From a bacterium (GTDB lineage: Bacteria; Babelota; Babeliae; Babelales; Babelaceae): 64,000 bases of DNA. The stretch lies in the NCBI GenBank assembly GCA_023428375.1, contig JAEYYR010000001.1, forward strand, positions 1 through 64,000. Reading direction: 5' to 3'. Positions 8,550-17,652 of this stretch are shown piece by piece; the first letter of the stretch is position 1, and the number at the start of each line of letters is the position of its first letter. The notes under the pieces are model-generated. The model ran no database searches, was not told where the DNA came from, and saw nothing but the letters and a program-made list of their open reading frames with translations. Position numbers and translations under genes: made by a program.

Positions 8550-11192
8550 TTATCGAATTGAATGTTCAGTACGTGGTGGAAGTCCAAGAAGTTCGTAAAC
8601 TTCACCCGCAAATAATGTTTCTTTTACTAATAGCTCTTTTGCCAACTTTTCAAGCATCTGTTTATTATTCTTCAACAACTCATATGCTTGTTTATAGCAA
8701 TTTTCTATAAGAGAGCGCATGGTTTCATCAATTTTCTTAGCTGTCTCTTCAGAATAATTGCCTGGCTGGGACTGATCATACACTAAGGTACCTAATTCAG
8801 GGGTCATACCGTAATTACATACGATACGACGGGCAATATTGGTTGCATGCTGGAAATCACTCATTGCACCGGTAGAAATTTTGTTGAAGATTAATTCTTC
8901 AGCAATGCGACCACCAAGCGCCTTCATAATAGAACCAAGCAATTGTTCCTTCGTTTCAGAATATTTATCACGTTCAGGTAAGAAATGCGTAACACCCAAT
9001 GCAGATCCACGGGGAATAATAGTCACTTTGTATACAGGATCAGTAATATCGGGCAACAATAAACCTACCAACGCATGACCCGCTTCGTGATAGGCTGTCA
9101 TTTCTAATTCATCTGGAGTCATAATAACTGACTTACGTTCTTTACCCAAAATAATTTTGTCGCGTGCTTCTTCAAAATCTTCAATCATAGCCTTGGTACG
9201 ACCATGTTTTGCAGCTTGGATCAAGGCGTCGTTTAAAAGATTTGCAAGATCAGCACCAGTAAATCCTGGAGTACCGCGAGCAATTTTTGCCAAATCAACG
9301 GCATCATCAATTAATGCGTTTTTAGCATGTACTCGCAAAATATCTTCACGCGCTTTAACATCTGGATATGGTACATAGACTTCGCGATCAAAACGACCAG
9401 CACGAACCAACGCCTTATCAAGAATATCTTTTCGGTTGGTTGCCGCTAATACAATAATTGATGTATTAGTATCAAACCCATCCATTTCCGTTAACAATTG
9501 GTTCAATGTTTGATCTTTTTCTGAATTACGATCGTGACTACGGCTGCTACCAATCGCATCAATCTCATCAATAAAGACTATGCATGGCGCATGTTTGCGC
9601 GCTTGTGCAAATAAATCACGCACACGTGCAGCACCAACACCAACAAATTCTTCAACAAATTCTGAACCACTTGCACTAAAGAATGGTACGTTAGCTTCGC
9701 CAGCCACCGCTTTTGCCAGCATAGTTTTACCGTTACCTGGTTCACCAACTAACAAAACACCACGGGGCAAACGAGCACCAAGTGCTTGATATTTTTTAGG
9801 ATTTTTTAAGAAATCAACGGTATCTTCTAATTCTTCTTTTGCTTCTTCAGCGCCTGCCACGTTTTCAAACTTCAAACGAACTTGCGACGGCAAATACATA
9901 CGAGCACGGCTGCTTGTGCGACCAGCAGTAGTAACTGCTCCGCTTGCTGCAGAACCAGAATCCTGTGGTTTGAGTAACTTCGAATATGCTTCTTTAAGAT
10001 CTTCATTTTTGACCATATCATGGCCACGTTTTGAAGCAATCAACGCTGCTTGATTTATCAAGTTTGCAAGATCTGAACCACTGAAACCAGCAGTGTCACG
10101 CGCAAGATCATGTAAGTTTACTTCATCAGAAAGTTTTACTGAGCGTGCATGAATTTTTAAAATTTCTTCACGGCTTTCAGTGTCAGGGAATGGAACATCA
10201 ATGCGACGGTCAAATCTGCCCGGTCTTAACAACGCTTTATCCAAAACATCAGGCATATTGGTTGCTGCCAAAATAACGATCGGCGCACCGGATGATTCAA
10301 AGCCATCCATTTCAATTAATAATTGGTTAAGTGTTTGTTCACGTTCATCGTGTCCACCACCCATGCCACTACCACGTTGACGACCGATTGCATCAATCTC
10401 ATCAATAAATATAATACACGGTGCATGTTTGCGCGCTTGTGCAAAAAGATCACGAATACGTGCAGCACCAACGCCAACAAAAACTTCGATAAAATCAGAG
10501 CCACTAACAGACAAGAATGGGCAATGTGCTTCACCGGCTATAGCTTTTGCAAGCAAGGTTTTACCATTACCTGGTTCACCTACCAATAAAACACCACGGG
10601 TTAAACGAGCACCGATTTTACGATATTTTTCAGGATTTTTTAAATAATCAACAATATCTTGTAATGCTTCTTTTGCTTCATGAGCACCGGCAACATTATT
10701 AAAATTTACTTTAATTTGTGCAGGCATAAACAATTTTGCTTTACTCTTGCCCATTGAAAACAAATTGCTTGAACCACCACCAGAAGAGCGATTTTGGCGT
10801 ACAAAGAATATAACAAAACCTATTGCTCCAAAAAGCATCATCGCAAACAGAATGTGCCAAATATTGAGTTCAAGGGAAGCATCTTCCACTGAGAAGTCTA
10901 CGTTATGAGAACGCAAAAGATCAAAGTTAGATGGTGCATCAGCGATAGAAGCTTCAAACGCTTTTCCATCTTTAAAGCGACCATACGCTTTGGTTTTATT
11001 AACAATATCAACGGATTTAATTTGGTCGGTTTCAACCAATGATAGAAACTCTGAGTAACTTAACTGTCTTTTAGTGCGTGAATAGTCTGTCATATGTGTT
11101 AGTAAAGCAAGGCTAGTTACCAACAAAAATACGATGAAAAAGACATTACGCGGACTTGATTTGAAACTCTTAAAGTATTTTGAAAATTTCAT
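8550..11192 (-). CDS. ftsH: FtsH-type membrane AAA protease with two tandem AAA domains
   Basis: The ATG at 11192 is chosen over the GTG at 11198 because AAGGTG lies five bases upstream. The 880-aa product has two membrane segments (about 16-34 and 112-131) flanking a periplasmic domain, as in FtsH. Then come two complete AAA modules: the first with Walker A GEPGNGKT at about 205-212, Walker B IIFIDEID and an RPGRFDRR arginine finger; the second with GEPGNGKT at about 483-490, VFIDEID and RAGRFDRE. One M41 zinc protease domain follows (HEAGH at 702-706, Asp near 779). Ordinary FtsH has one AAA module and about 640 residues. FtsH degrades membrane and regulatory proteins. The duplication is in frame and intact; it is not a frameshift artefact. 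Confidence 0.95.
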   Translation of the reverse strand: MKFSKYFKSFKSSPRNVFFIVFLLVTSLALLTHMTDYSRTKRQLSYSEFLSLVETDQIKSVDIVNKTKAYGRFKDGKAFEASIADAPSNFDLLRSHNVDFSVEDASLELNIWHILFAMMLFGAIGFVIFFVRQNRSSGGGSSNLFSMGKSKAKLFMPAQIKVNFNNVAGAHEAKEALQDIVDYLKNPEKYRKIGARLTRGVLLVGEPGNGKTLLAKAIAGEAHCPFLSVSGSDFIEVFVGVGAARIRDLFAQARKHAPCIIFIDEIDAIGRQRGSGMGGGHDEREQTLNQLLIEMDGFESSGAPIVILAATNMPDVLDKALLRPGRFDRRIDVPFPDTESREEILKIHARSVKLSDEVNLHDLARDTAGFSGSDLANLINQAALIASKRGHDMVKNEDLKEAYSKLLKPQDSGSAASGAVTTAGRTSSRARMYLPSQVRLKFENVAGAEEAKEELEDTVDFLKNPKKYQALGARLPRGVLLVGEPGNGKTMLAKAVAGEANVPFFSASGSEFVEEFVGVGAARVRDLFAQARKHAPCIVFIDEIDAIGSSRSHDRNSEKDQTLNQLLTEMDGFDTNTSIIVLAATNRKDILDKALVRAGRFDREVYVPYPDVKAREDILRVHAKNALIDDAVDLAKIARGTPGFTGADLANLLNDALIQAAKHGRTKAMIEDFEEARDKIILGKERKSVIMTPDELEMTAYHEAGHALVGLLLPDITDPVYKVTIIPRGSALGVTHFLPERDKYSETKEQLLGSIMKALGGRIAEELIFNKISTGAMSDFQHATNIARRIVCNYGMTPELGTLVYDQSQPGNYSEETAKKIDETMRSLIENCYKQAYELLKNNKQMLEKLAKELLVKETLFAGEVYELLGLPPRTEHSIR

Positions 11193-11330
11193 AGTCACCT
11201 TAGTCAGTAAGCGTATGACCCACTGTCATACATTCTATTAGTATATATTATTTTACGTACGCCCTGAAGGGTTAAACTCTCTAAAGAGCCCTACTAGTTT
11301 ATTAAATTAGAAGATTTTGTGAATCCGCTC

Positions 11331-12581
11331 TTATGAAACGCTGCGATAGGTCGACCAAGCAGGACAACAAACTTTGTATGATCCTGTATCGATCACCAAT
11401 CGCTTGCCGGTCAAAACATTAAGTATCACCAATTCATGGATACCATTCTTTTGATGTATGAAAGCGACCATGGTACCGCATGGTGACCATACCGGATCCA
11501 TTTTATTACCATCATCTGTTGTAAGTTGTTTTGATTTGCCATCGCCCAAATTCAACTTAACCAATTGTAACGTGCCCTTTATGCGCTTAGAAAAAACGAG
11601 TGAATCTTCATTAACAGAATATGATGGTCCAACACAATAACCATCATCGGTAATAATCTCTGTCCAATCATCGTGCACGTGATATTTTTTTATCTTACCT
11701 TTGCAGCAATAAATAATATTGCCATCTTTGGTAACTTGCGGACATCCGGTAGGTACCGGTTCATGGACCAACATGGTATGAATACTTTTCATTTGTTTGC
11801 TATCAAATTTAAAGTGCCAAATATCACCTGAACGGCAATAGGCAATAAATTCTCCGCGTGGTGCATAACTTACGCCAGCAAACGTACCCGGTTTGTCAAT
11901 AATGATACGTTGATGCCCCAATAAATTAATCATCATCAAACGAACGTTATGTGCAGTGCATTCAGAAAACACTAAACCTGGTGCTTCTTGCGATGCATTC
12001 CATGCGGGACACACAATAGGTTGCGCTGTCGAAATTAAAGAATGATGCTCGCCACTGCCATTCCAAAAACAGTATTTTAACGAATATTTATTATGAAAAC
12101 TGGTATCATCAATAGCAATGTAGGCAATATATGAACCAAACGGTCCATCATAATTAAATAACTGCTTCCATAACCACAAAGCTATTTGTTCTTTTGTCGA
12201 ACCATCAGTATGTAATGCACATTTTTTTCCACCTAATAGAGTTCCATCAAGTGCATCATACAAGCGCCAAGCAACCATAGGATTTTCATCATTAGTAGAT
12301 GAAATATATAAAACACACAACGCATCATCGGCATCTGTTTTGATATCACTTTTTGTAGAGGGCTGCTTTCCCTGTTTAATATGCAAAGTCATTTGACCAG
12401 TGATTTCAACACCCATCTTTAACTGCTGCATCAAATCAACCACTAATTGATTGTCATCAGTACAAACACAGGTCATTGAAATAATTTTTTTAGCTGCATG
12501 CTGAGAAGATATGGTAGATTCGATAGGATTTTCATCGTTTGCGCAGAGCATTGCAAATAAGAGCGGTAGAATGAGCAACAT
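11331..12581 (-). CDS. tolB: Tol-Pal system beta-propeller protein TolB
   Basis: A 416-aa exported protein (signal peptide MLLILPLLFAMLCA), close to the usual TolB length of about 430. The N-terminal domain has the pattern ALCVLYI...VAWRLYDALDGTLLGGKK seen in TolB, followed by propeller blades with repeated units such as SYAPRGEFIAYCR and DPVWSPCGTMVAFIH. TolB is the periplasmic part of the Tol-Pal system, which links TolA to the outer-membrane lipoprotein Pal during cell division. It is on the same strand as tolQRA but is separated from tolA by six or seven immunity-like genes. No pal follows. Cysteine content is unusually high. Confidence 0.85.
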   Translation of the reverse strand: MLLILPLLFAMLCANDENPIESTISSQHAAKKIISMTCVCTDDNQLVVDLMQQLKMGVEITGQMTLHIKQGKQPSTKSDIKTDADDALCVLYISSTNDENPMVAWRLYDALDGTLLGGKKCALHTDGSTKEQIALWLWKQLFNYDGPFGSYIAYIAIDDTSFHNKYSLKYCFWNGSGEHHSLISTAQPIVCPAWNASQEAPGLVFSECTAHNVRLMMINLLGHQRIIIDKPGTFAGVSYAPRGEFIAYCRSGDIWHFKFDSKQMKSIHTMLVHEPVPTGCPQVTKDGNIIYCCKGKIKKYHVHDDWTEIITDDGYCVGPSYSVNEDSLVFSKRIKGTLQLVKLNLGDGKSKQLTTDDGNKMDPVWSPCGTMVAFIHQKNGIHELVILNVLTGKRLVIDTGSYKVCCPAWSTYRSVS

Positions 12582-12717
12582 TAGATTTCCTTATATGTAT
12601 AATCAAGATGAAACACAAAACCGTGTGAATTGAATTTCATCCTTGATTTTACCATCATCAAAAGTTTGATCAAAATTTGATGCGTGCACGCAACTATTAA
12701 AAGAAAGTAATATTTTA

Positions 12718-13203
12718 TTAAAGTATATTATCCAACCATACCGTTTGATGTAAATCATCATAATCATTAATAAGCGTCAGAGTTTCTATACCGAGCAATT
12801 CATTATTCACGAACAAGAAATTAATATTTTTATAAGAGACCTTTAAATCAAATTCCGTAATATTGAATTTAAATAATAAAAGAGACTGGTTGCGATTCCA
12901 ATCTAAATATAAAACGCTGAGCAAGGTATCATTTAGAGAAATATGCTTCAAAATGGGCAACCCATATTCAATTCTTCTTGACGTGTAATTGGGATAGTAT
13001 GAACAGATGGGATTAGAAAAAAGAATTTCAACTTCTTGTACATAACCACTGCGATTTATTATTAACATACCTGCTTCTTCAAGCGAATAAGCTGTAATTA
13101 CATCTTCCTGAGAGGAAGATACTAAATTATATGTCTTATTATTATCGAAGAAAACTTCGTATTTTCTATCAATACTTTTGTTGATTTCTTTTAAAAATAA
13201 CAT
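12718..13203 (-). CDS. Hypothetical protein of the immunity-like array
   Basis: A 161-aa acidic protein without signal peptide or membrane segment, rich in alternating hydrophobic residues that suggest beta-strands (LLLFKFNITEFDLKVSY). It is the last gene of the minus-strand array between tolA and tolB, 29 bases after the WapI-like gene. The size, composition and position suggest another immunity-type protein, but no family is recognised. The ribosome site is weak. Confidence 0.6.
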   Translation of the reverse strand: MLFLKEINKSIDRKYEVFFDNNKTYNLVSSSQEDVITAYSLEEAGMLIINRSGYVQEVEILFSNPICSYYPNYTSRRIEYGLPILKHISLNDTLLSVLYLDWNRNQSLLLFKFNITEFDLKVSYKNINFLFVNNELLGIETLTLINDYDDLHQTVWLDNIL

Positions 13204-13232
13204 TTAGCACTATTTTTTAGTTGTAATTTTGA

Positions 13233-13643
13233 TTAATTTGAAGGATAAACTGACACAATTTTTTTCAATTGATTAAAGAAACTTGTTAATGCTTGGTATT
13301 CTATATGATGAATAAAAAATAAAACATTTCCATATTCATCCTTAGTTTGCCCTTTACAACTAATCTTCCCTAAAGAATCTATTTTATAATTCAATGCTAA
13401 TCCCTCTTCTATTGTTGCAAACATAAAGTCTTTAACTTTATTTGCAAGAAAAGCCTGTAAGTTATCATGAAAGCTTTGGAAATCTTCAGTACGAAAATAG
13501 GTGAAATATCGGGCACTGAATCCCTTGCTTATGATCTCTACTTCGGCATCGAGCCAATTACTATCCCAATGATTATCTGCCGCGGGATTACTTCGGCGAA
13601 TAATATTAATTTGCAGCTTTCCATCAATAGTATTTAAAATCAT
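13233..13643 (-). CDS. WapI-like immunity protein
   Basis: A 136-aa cytoplasmic protein. The pattern WDSNWLDAEVEI, then GFSARYFTYFRTEDFQSFHDNL, then EEGLALNYKIDSLGKI resembles the WapI family, the immunity protein against the nuclease tip of Bacillus WapA; homologues are common next to polymorphic toxins. The recognition is from memory of the family pattern and was not searched. No toxin lies next to it here, so it would be an orphan immunity gene that protects against toxins from neighbours or from a lost local gene. It sits 27 bases after its upstream neighbour on the same strand. Confidence 0.65.
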   Translation of the reverse strand: MILNTIDGKLQINIIRRSNPAADNHWDSNWLDAEVEIISKGFSARYFTYFRTEDFQSFHDNLQAFLANKVKDFMFATIEEGLALNYKIDSLGKISCKGQTKDEYGNVLFFIHHIEYQALTSFFNQLKKIVSVYPSN

Positions 13644-13670
13644 CGTTCTAGCGCTTATTTTTTAAAAAAA

Positions 13671-14054
13671 TCAAACATTTTGAGTATTAAAACTTAAATC
13701 GAGTCGATCGCACTCAAAAGAAATATATTCACCTTCTACTAAATCACCCGGTAAATAATCATCTAATTTTATATGAAAAGAACCAATCTGAATTATGCAT
13801 TCTTTCATACATATCACTTTTCCTCCGATTCGATATGCAAAAAAATCTTGCAATTTTTCTATTCTGAACTTATCACTATCAATACGATAAATATTAGATG
13901 AATTTAGGGCACCAAACTCAGAATTTATTATTTGACCTTGCTTGCCATGGAATGGATGTGCAAAAAATAGAAATTCATACATTCCATCAGAAATATAAAC
14001 TTCAGCTTCTAAAGCTTCTTTAGAATGCCAATTCATTTTCTCAATTTTAAACAT
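13671..14054 (-). CDS. Hypothetical immunity-like protein
   Basis: A 127-aa cytoplasmic protein without signal peptide. It starts MFKIEKMNWHSKEALEAEVYISDG, and the W...EAEV.ISDG pattern recalls the opening of several small immunity families found with polymorphic toxins. It lies 13 bases after the paralogous 279-aa gene and 27 bases before the WapI-like gene, in the same orientation. No catalytic motif is seen. The functional suggestion comes from context. Confidence 0.6.
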   Translation of the reverse strand: MFKIEKMNWHSKEALEAEVYISDGMYEFLFFAHPFHGKQGQIINSEFGALNSSNIYRIDSDKFRIEKLQDFFAYRIGGKVICMKECIIQIGSFHIKLDDYLPGDLVEGEYISFECDRLDLSFNTQNV

Positions 14055-14067
14055 GTCAATTATTGCA

Positions 14068-14907
14068 TTATTGATTAAAATAAGTTTCCATATCTCGAAT
14101 ACCCAAATCTTTACAAATAAACATCATGATTTTGACATAATATAAAATATCCACTAATTCGGCATCATTGTGTTTTAAGATTAATAATGTAGTTAAGGGT
14201 ACTAATATTAATCGTTGGGGATAAATTATTAAATCAAAATCATTGGTATGCATTCTAAATTTCAAAACTATCCCTTTTTGTTCATTATTAATTAACTCAT
14301 TCACTAGTTGCTTACAAAATTGATTAATATCTGAAATTTCTAAATCAAATTTTCCACTATTACCTAATATATTATTTAATATGGTCATCAAATATTGATA
14401 GGGAGATCGGAAATGATATGTTGCACCTGTGAACGCATAGACCCTATTCGGTAAAGGATCTTGAAATGGAGAATGTTCGAATTCAGAATCTTCGATTACT
14501 CTAATTTTTTTTATAATCAAATTTTTGAACAAAAATGTAACCATGTATAAGTATTTAATGGTATCAAAAACTGGTTGGTCACACTCATCATAATCTGCTT
14601 TCATCGTAAAGAAATCAGCAAAATCATATAATAAAATAATGGAATAATTATTACCAGCATATAACATTAATTCGAACCCTGAATCATTTACAAATACATG
14701 AATACCGCGCGCAGAATTTAAAGGTGTATCAGCTAAATATTTTATGACAGATTCATCTTTGTTTTGCATTAATAAATATTCGAAATTCAACGCAAATCCA
14801 TTATTAATAACATCGGATATTTCATTTTCGTTTAATTTATCACGAAACTCTAGTTGTATCTCTGTGTTTTTCCATTGATGATAAGTAGCAAACGGAACTT
14901 TAAACAT
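14068..14907 (-). CDS. Hypothetical array protein with internal duplication (paralogue A)
   Basis: A 279-aa cytoplasmic protein, one of three related genes in a row. The two halves resemble each other: the first has GFELMLY...DFADFF...VFDTIKYL...FLFKNLIIKKI; the second has DFDLIIYPQRL...PL...VDILYYVKIMMFICKDLGIRDMETYF. In between is EDSEFEHSPFQDPLPNRVY followed by TYHFRSPYQYLMTILNNIL, nearly identical to paralogue C (15836-16642) but not to B. No signal peptide or catalytic motif. An immunity function is suggested only by the neighbouring WapI-like gene. Confidence 0.65.
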   Translation of the reverse strand: MFKVPFATYHQWKNTEIQLEFRDKLNENEISDVINNGFALNFEYLLMQNKDESVIKYLADTPLNSARGIHVFVNDSGFELMLYAGNNYSIILLYDFADFFTMKADYDECDQPVFDTIKYLYMVTFLFKNLIIKKIRVIEDSEFEHSPFQDPLPNRVYAFTGATYHFRSPYQYLMTILNNILGNSGKFDLEISDINQFCKQLVNELINNEQKGIVLKFRMHTNDFDLIIYPQRLILVPLTTLLILKHNDAELVDILYYVKIMMFICKDLGIRDMETYFNQ

Positions 14908-14949
14908 TACAATCCAATAAATTAATATAAATATTCAATACTAGTATAT

Positions 14950-15792
14950 TTAATCAAAATAGGTCTCTAAATCTCGAATACCCAAATCCCTACATAAATT
15001 CATAAAAATCTTTATGTAATATGCAACGTCAACATATTCTTTGTTATCCAATGTTTGCTTTTGTAGGTTTCCTAGTGATCTTAATGTTAAATTCTGTGGA
15101 TAAACTGTTACTTCGAATTCTTGATTGTTCAGTATGAAATTAATTGATATGCCGTTTTCAGTATTTTCAACCAGCTGGGCTGCCCAATATTTTGCAATAT
15201 CATTAATATCCGAATATTGATAATCATTTTTTATTTGCCCATTATTTTCAATGATATTATTAAGCAAACAGATCATATATTGATAAGGTGATTTCAAGAA
15301 ATAAGTATTTCCTATTACAGCAGATATTGTATTTTGAATAGGGTTTTTCATACTAGAGAATTCAGGTTCGTATTCTTTGTCAGAATCCTCAACGATTTTT
15401 AATTTTTTAATAATTAAATTGCTTGATAAAAATAAAACAAAATCTAGATACTTAATCGTATCAAAAACTGGTTCATCAGATTCATCATAATCTCCTTGTA
15501 TAGTAAAAAAATCAGCAAAATCATCCAAAGTCATACTTAAATATTCATTTGTCACATAGAAGTTCAATTCAAATCCCGTATCATTCAAAAGAACATGTAC
15601 TGAGCGCCATGTATTAGAAGGTATAGCAGTTAAGTATTCAAGAGGTGACTCATCTATCGAATCTTTCAATATATAATCAAAATTCAAATTTGAGCCATTT
15701 TCAATAATACTTGTAATTGTTGCTGCTGGTGCTTTAGTGTGGAAAAACTGAATTTTAATCGCCGTATATTTATTTCCATTAAACCAATACAT
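14950..15792 (-). CDS. Hypothetical array protein with internal duplication (paralogue B)
   Basis: A 280-aa protein related over its whole length to the flanking genes. It shares DTGFELNFYV, DDFADFFTIQGDYDESDEPVFDT, the SPYQYMICLLNNII segment and the closing CRDLGIRDLETYFD. It differs most from the others in the middle (SDKEYEPEFSSMKNPIQN instead of EHSPFQDPLPN). It is cytoplasmic, acidic and of unknown function. Gaps of about 43 bases separate it from both neighbours, which fits one transcript. Confidence 0.65.
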   Translation of the reverse strand: MYWFNGNKYTAIKIQFFHTKAPAATITSIIENGSNLNFDYILKDSIDESPLEYLTAIPSNTWRSVHVLLNDTGFELNFYVTNEYLSMTLDDFADFFTIQGDYDESDEPVFDTIKYLDFVLFLSSNLIIKKLKIVEDSDKEYEPEFSSMKNPIQNTISAVIGNTYFLKSPYQYMICLLNNIIENNGQIKNDYQYSDINDIAKYWAAQLVENTENGISINFILNNQEFEVTVYPQNLTLRSLGNLQKQTLDNKEYVDVAYYIKIFMNLCRDLGIRDLETYFD

Positions 15793-15835
15793 TTTAGCTT
15801 TCGATCGAAATTTTATGCATTTTAATTTGGATTAA

Positions 15836-16642
15836 TTAAGCATCAAAATATGTTTCTAAATCTCGAATGCCTAAATCCTTGCAAATGAATAACATTATGT
15901 TCATATAGTATAAAACATCAACAAACTCGACATTTTTTTGGTTTTTCATTAGCAATTTATTAAATGGCTTCAAAATTAAACGTTGTGGAAAAATTATGAG
16001 CTCAAAATCTTTAGTATCCAAGGTAAAGCCAAAGGAAACGCCACTCTGTTCATTATTTTTAAGTTGATTTGCAAGCTGTTTACAATATTCATTAAAATCA
16101 GCAATTTCAGTCTCTAATTTTCCATTATTCTCCAAAATATTATTCAATATAGTCATCAAATATTGATAAGGAGATCTGAAATGATATGTTGCCCCAGTGA
16201 AAACGTAAACTGAATTGGGTAAAGGATCTTGAAATGGAGAATGTTCGGATTCAGAATCTTCTAAAAATTTAATTTTTTCAACATATAGATCATTGCAAAT
16301 AAATGCTATCAATTTAAGATATGTTATAGCATCAAATACTAATTCTTCACATTCATCATAGTCACCTCTAACCGTCAAAAAATCTGCAAATCTATATAAT
16401 CGTATGCTAAACCAATTTTGAGATGATCGATAGATTCGAAAGTCAAAACCAGATTCTTGAAAAAAAACTCGGAATTCATAAGCTTTATCTATTTGCAGTT
16501 GCAACAATTTTTCAGGATTAAACTGCGGAATAGATTCAAGCTGTTTCATTTCAAAAATCGAAGCTAAATATTTAACAAGATTATTATTAAATTGTCCTCG
16601 AATTTTCAAATAAACTTCCGTGTATTTGTTATCATTATACAT
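15836..16642 (-). CDS. Hypothetical array protein with internal duplication (paralogue C)
   Basis: A 268-aa member of the three-gene family. The first 60 residues differ from paralogues A and B, while the middle (EHSPFQDPLPNSVY, TYHFRSPYQYLMTILNNIL) is almost identical to A, and the end is the shared CKDLGIRDLETYFDA. This mosaic suggests recombination between copies. No signal peptide or membrane segment. Its 5' end overlaps the small frame at 16606-16809 by 37 bases. Function unknown; an immunity-type role is possible from context. Confidence 0.63.
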   Translation of the reverse strand: MYNDNKYTEVYLKIRGQFNNNLVKYLASIFEMKQLESIPQFNPEKLLQLQIDKAYEFRVFFQESGFDFRIYRSSQNWFSIRLYRFADFLTVRGDYDECEELVFDAITYLKLIAFICNDLYVEKIKFLEDSESEHSPFQDPLPNSVYVFTGATYHFRSPYQYLMTILNNILENNGKLETEIADFNEYCKQLANQLKNNEQSGVSFGFTLDTKDFELIIFPQRLILKPFNKLLMKNQKNVEFVDVLYYMNIMLFICKDLGIRDLETYFDA

Positions 16643-16809
16643 ATACTACTTTTTTTGCCCGCTACCTCAGTCGTTTTATTATGCAATAATAAACTGTCTA
16701 TGACGGTCTGTACATCATCAGATGATTTATTTAGATAATGATAGTTTCTATTTTTGCGCTCTATCAGCAAATCTTTGGTTACCAAATCGAAATCGAGAAG
16801 ATCATTCAC
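16606..16809 (-). CDS. Small doubtful ORF, possibly a toxin remnant
   Basis: A 67-codon frame with a GTG start and no convincing ribosome site; a stop codon lies 12 codons upstream. It carries LLIERKNRNYHYLNKSSDDVQ, a charged helical-looking stretch that could be the remaining C-terminus of a lost effector in front of the immunity-like genes. It overlaps the next gene by 37 bases. It may be non-coding. The 108 bases between it and tolA show nothing further. Confidence 0.28.
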   Translation of the reverse strand: MNDLLDFDLVTKDLLIERKNRNYHYLNKSSDDVQTVIDSLLLHNKTTEVAGKKSSICIMITNTRKFI

Positions 16810-16917
16810 TTTTTTAATGACAGACTCTGCTGAATGATATATTACCTACATATAAAGTAAACTATAAAAACCATTTACAATCATGGAATATTTTATCATT
16901 TCGATAATTATCACGAT

Positions 16918-17652
16918 TTATATAAATGAAAATCGTACTGAACGATTCCATAGTTGACGTGGAAATTGGGTTTTGAAAACAGCTGCTTTTGCCGCCATAT
17001 CATAAGCAGGAATACCCGAGCTTTGTTCAATTGCAATAGTGTTAACAGTACCGTCGTTTTTTACTTTGATGCAAATAACACATGCTTTTGTCGGTACAAT
17101 ACCTACTGGTGGATTCCATGATGATTGCACTGCCCCATATACCTCTGAGCCTATGGCAGTATCTGCTGTTTGATTCATCGGTATCGTGAGTATTTCATTT
17201 TTTGCTGCAATTGGTTCAACCGATTTTTTTACTGGTTCGATTGGTTTTGGTTTAATCTCTTTAACCACCGGTTTAGGCAATTCTTTTTTCTTTTCAACAA
17301 CCTTTTTGACTGGTGGTTTTTTTGCCTCAACTTTTTTTGGTTGAATTTTTTTCTTTTCAACCGGTTCTTTCAAAGCATTTTTCTTTACTACTGGAGGTGG
17401 TGATTTGATCGGTGCAGCCTTTTTAGCTTCTTTTATCACTACCGCAGGATCTTCAACGCACATGATTGGATTGCCTGAGCATCCCGGCGCAATAATAAGA
17501 TCTATGGGCTGATTATGCAACCAGATCATCCCAAGTATAAGCATGCAATGCACCATGATTGATGCGCAGCAACTTTTTTCTTTAACGCTTTTTGGTAGCC
17601 AAAGCCACGTGCGTAATACCGCCAATCGATTTAAGATATTGTATAAGGTCAT
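16918..17652 (-). CDS. tolA: TolA/TonB-type energy-transducing protein
   Basis: One N-terminal membrane anchor, then a long Lys/Pro-rich linker (VVEKKKELPKPVVKEIKPKP) and a C-terminal TonB/TolA-like domain (VYGAVQSSWNPPV, then CVICIKVKNDGTVNTIAIEQSSG and a final RFSFI). The anchor shows S-x3-H (SIMVH), the Ser/His pair that TolA and TonB use to engage TolQ/ExbB. That motif lies at or before the ATG at 17556, so an upstream start is needed; the ATG at 17652 (244 aa) is chosen although it overlaps tolR by 71 bases. TolA spans the periplasm and passes energy from TolQR to TolB and Pal. The start is uncertain. Confidence 0.75.
   Translation of the reverse strand: MTLYNILNRLAVLRTWLWLPKSVKEKSCCASIMVHCMLILGMIWLHNQPIDLIIAPGCSGNPIMCVEDPAVVIKEAKKAAPIKSPPPVVKKNALKEPVEKKKIQPKKVEAKKPPVKKVVEKKKELPKPVVKEIKPKPIEPVKKSVEPIAAKNEILTIPMNQTADTAIGSEVYGAVQSSWNPPVGIVPTKACVICIKVKNDGTVNTIAIEQSSGIPAYDMAAKAAVFKTQFPRQLWNRSVRFSFI

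Noticed and set aside
8550..11192. Frameshift or assembly error as source of the double AAA
   Set aside because: The two modules are in one frame, differ in sequence and are joined by a distinct linker, so simple duplication in assembly is unlikely.
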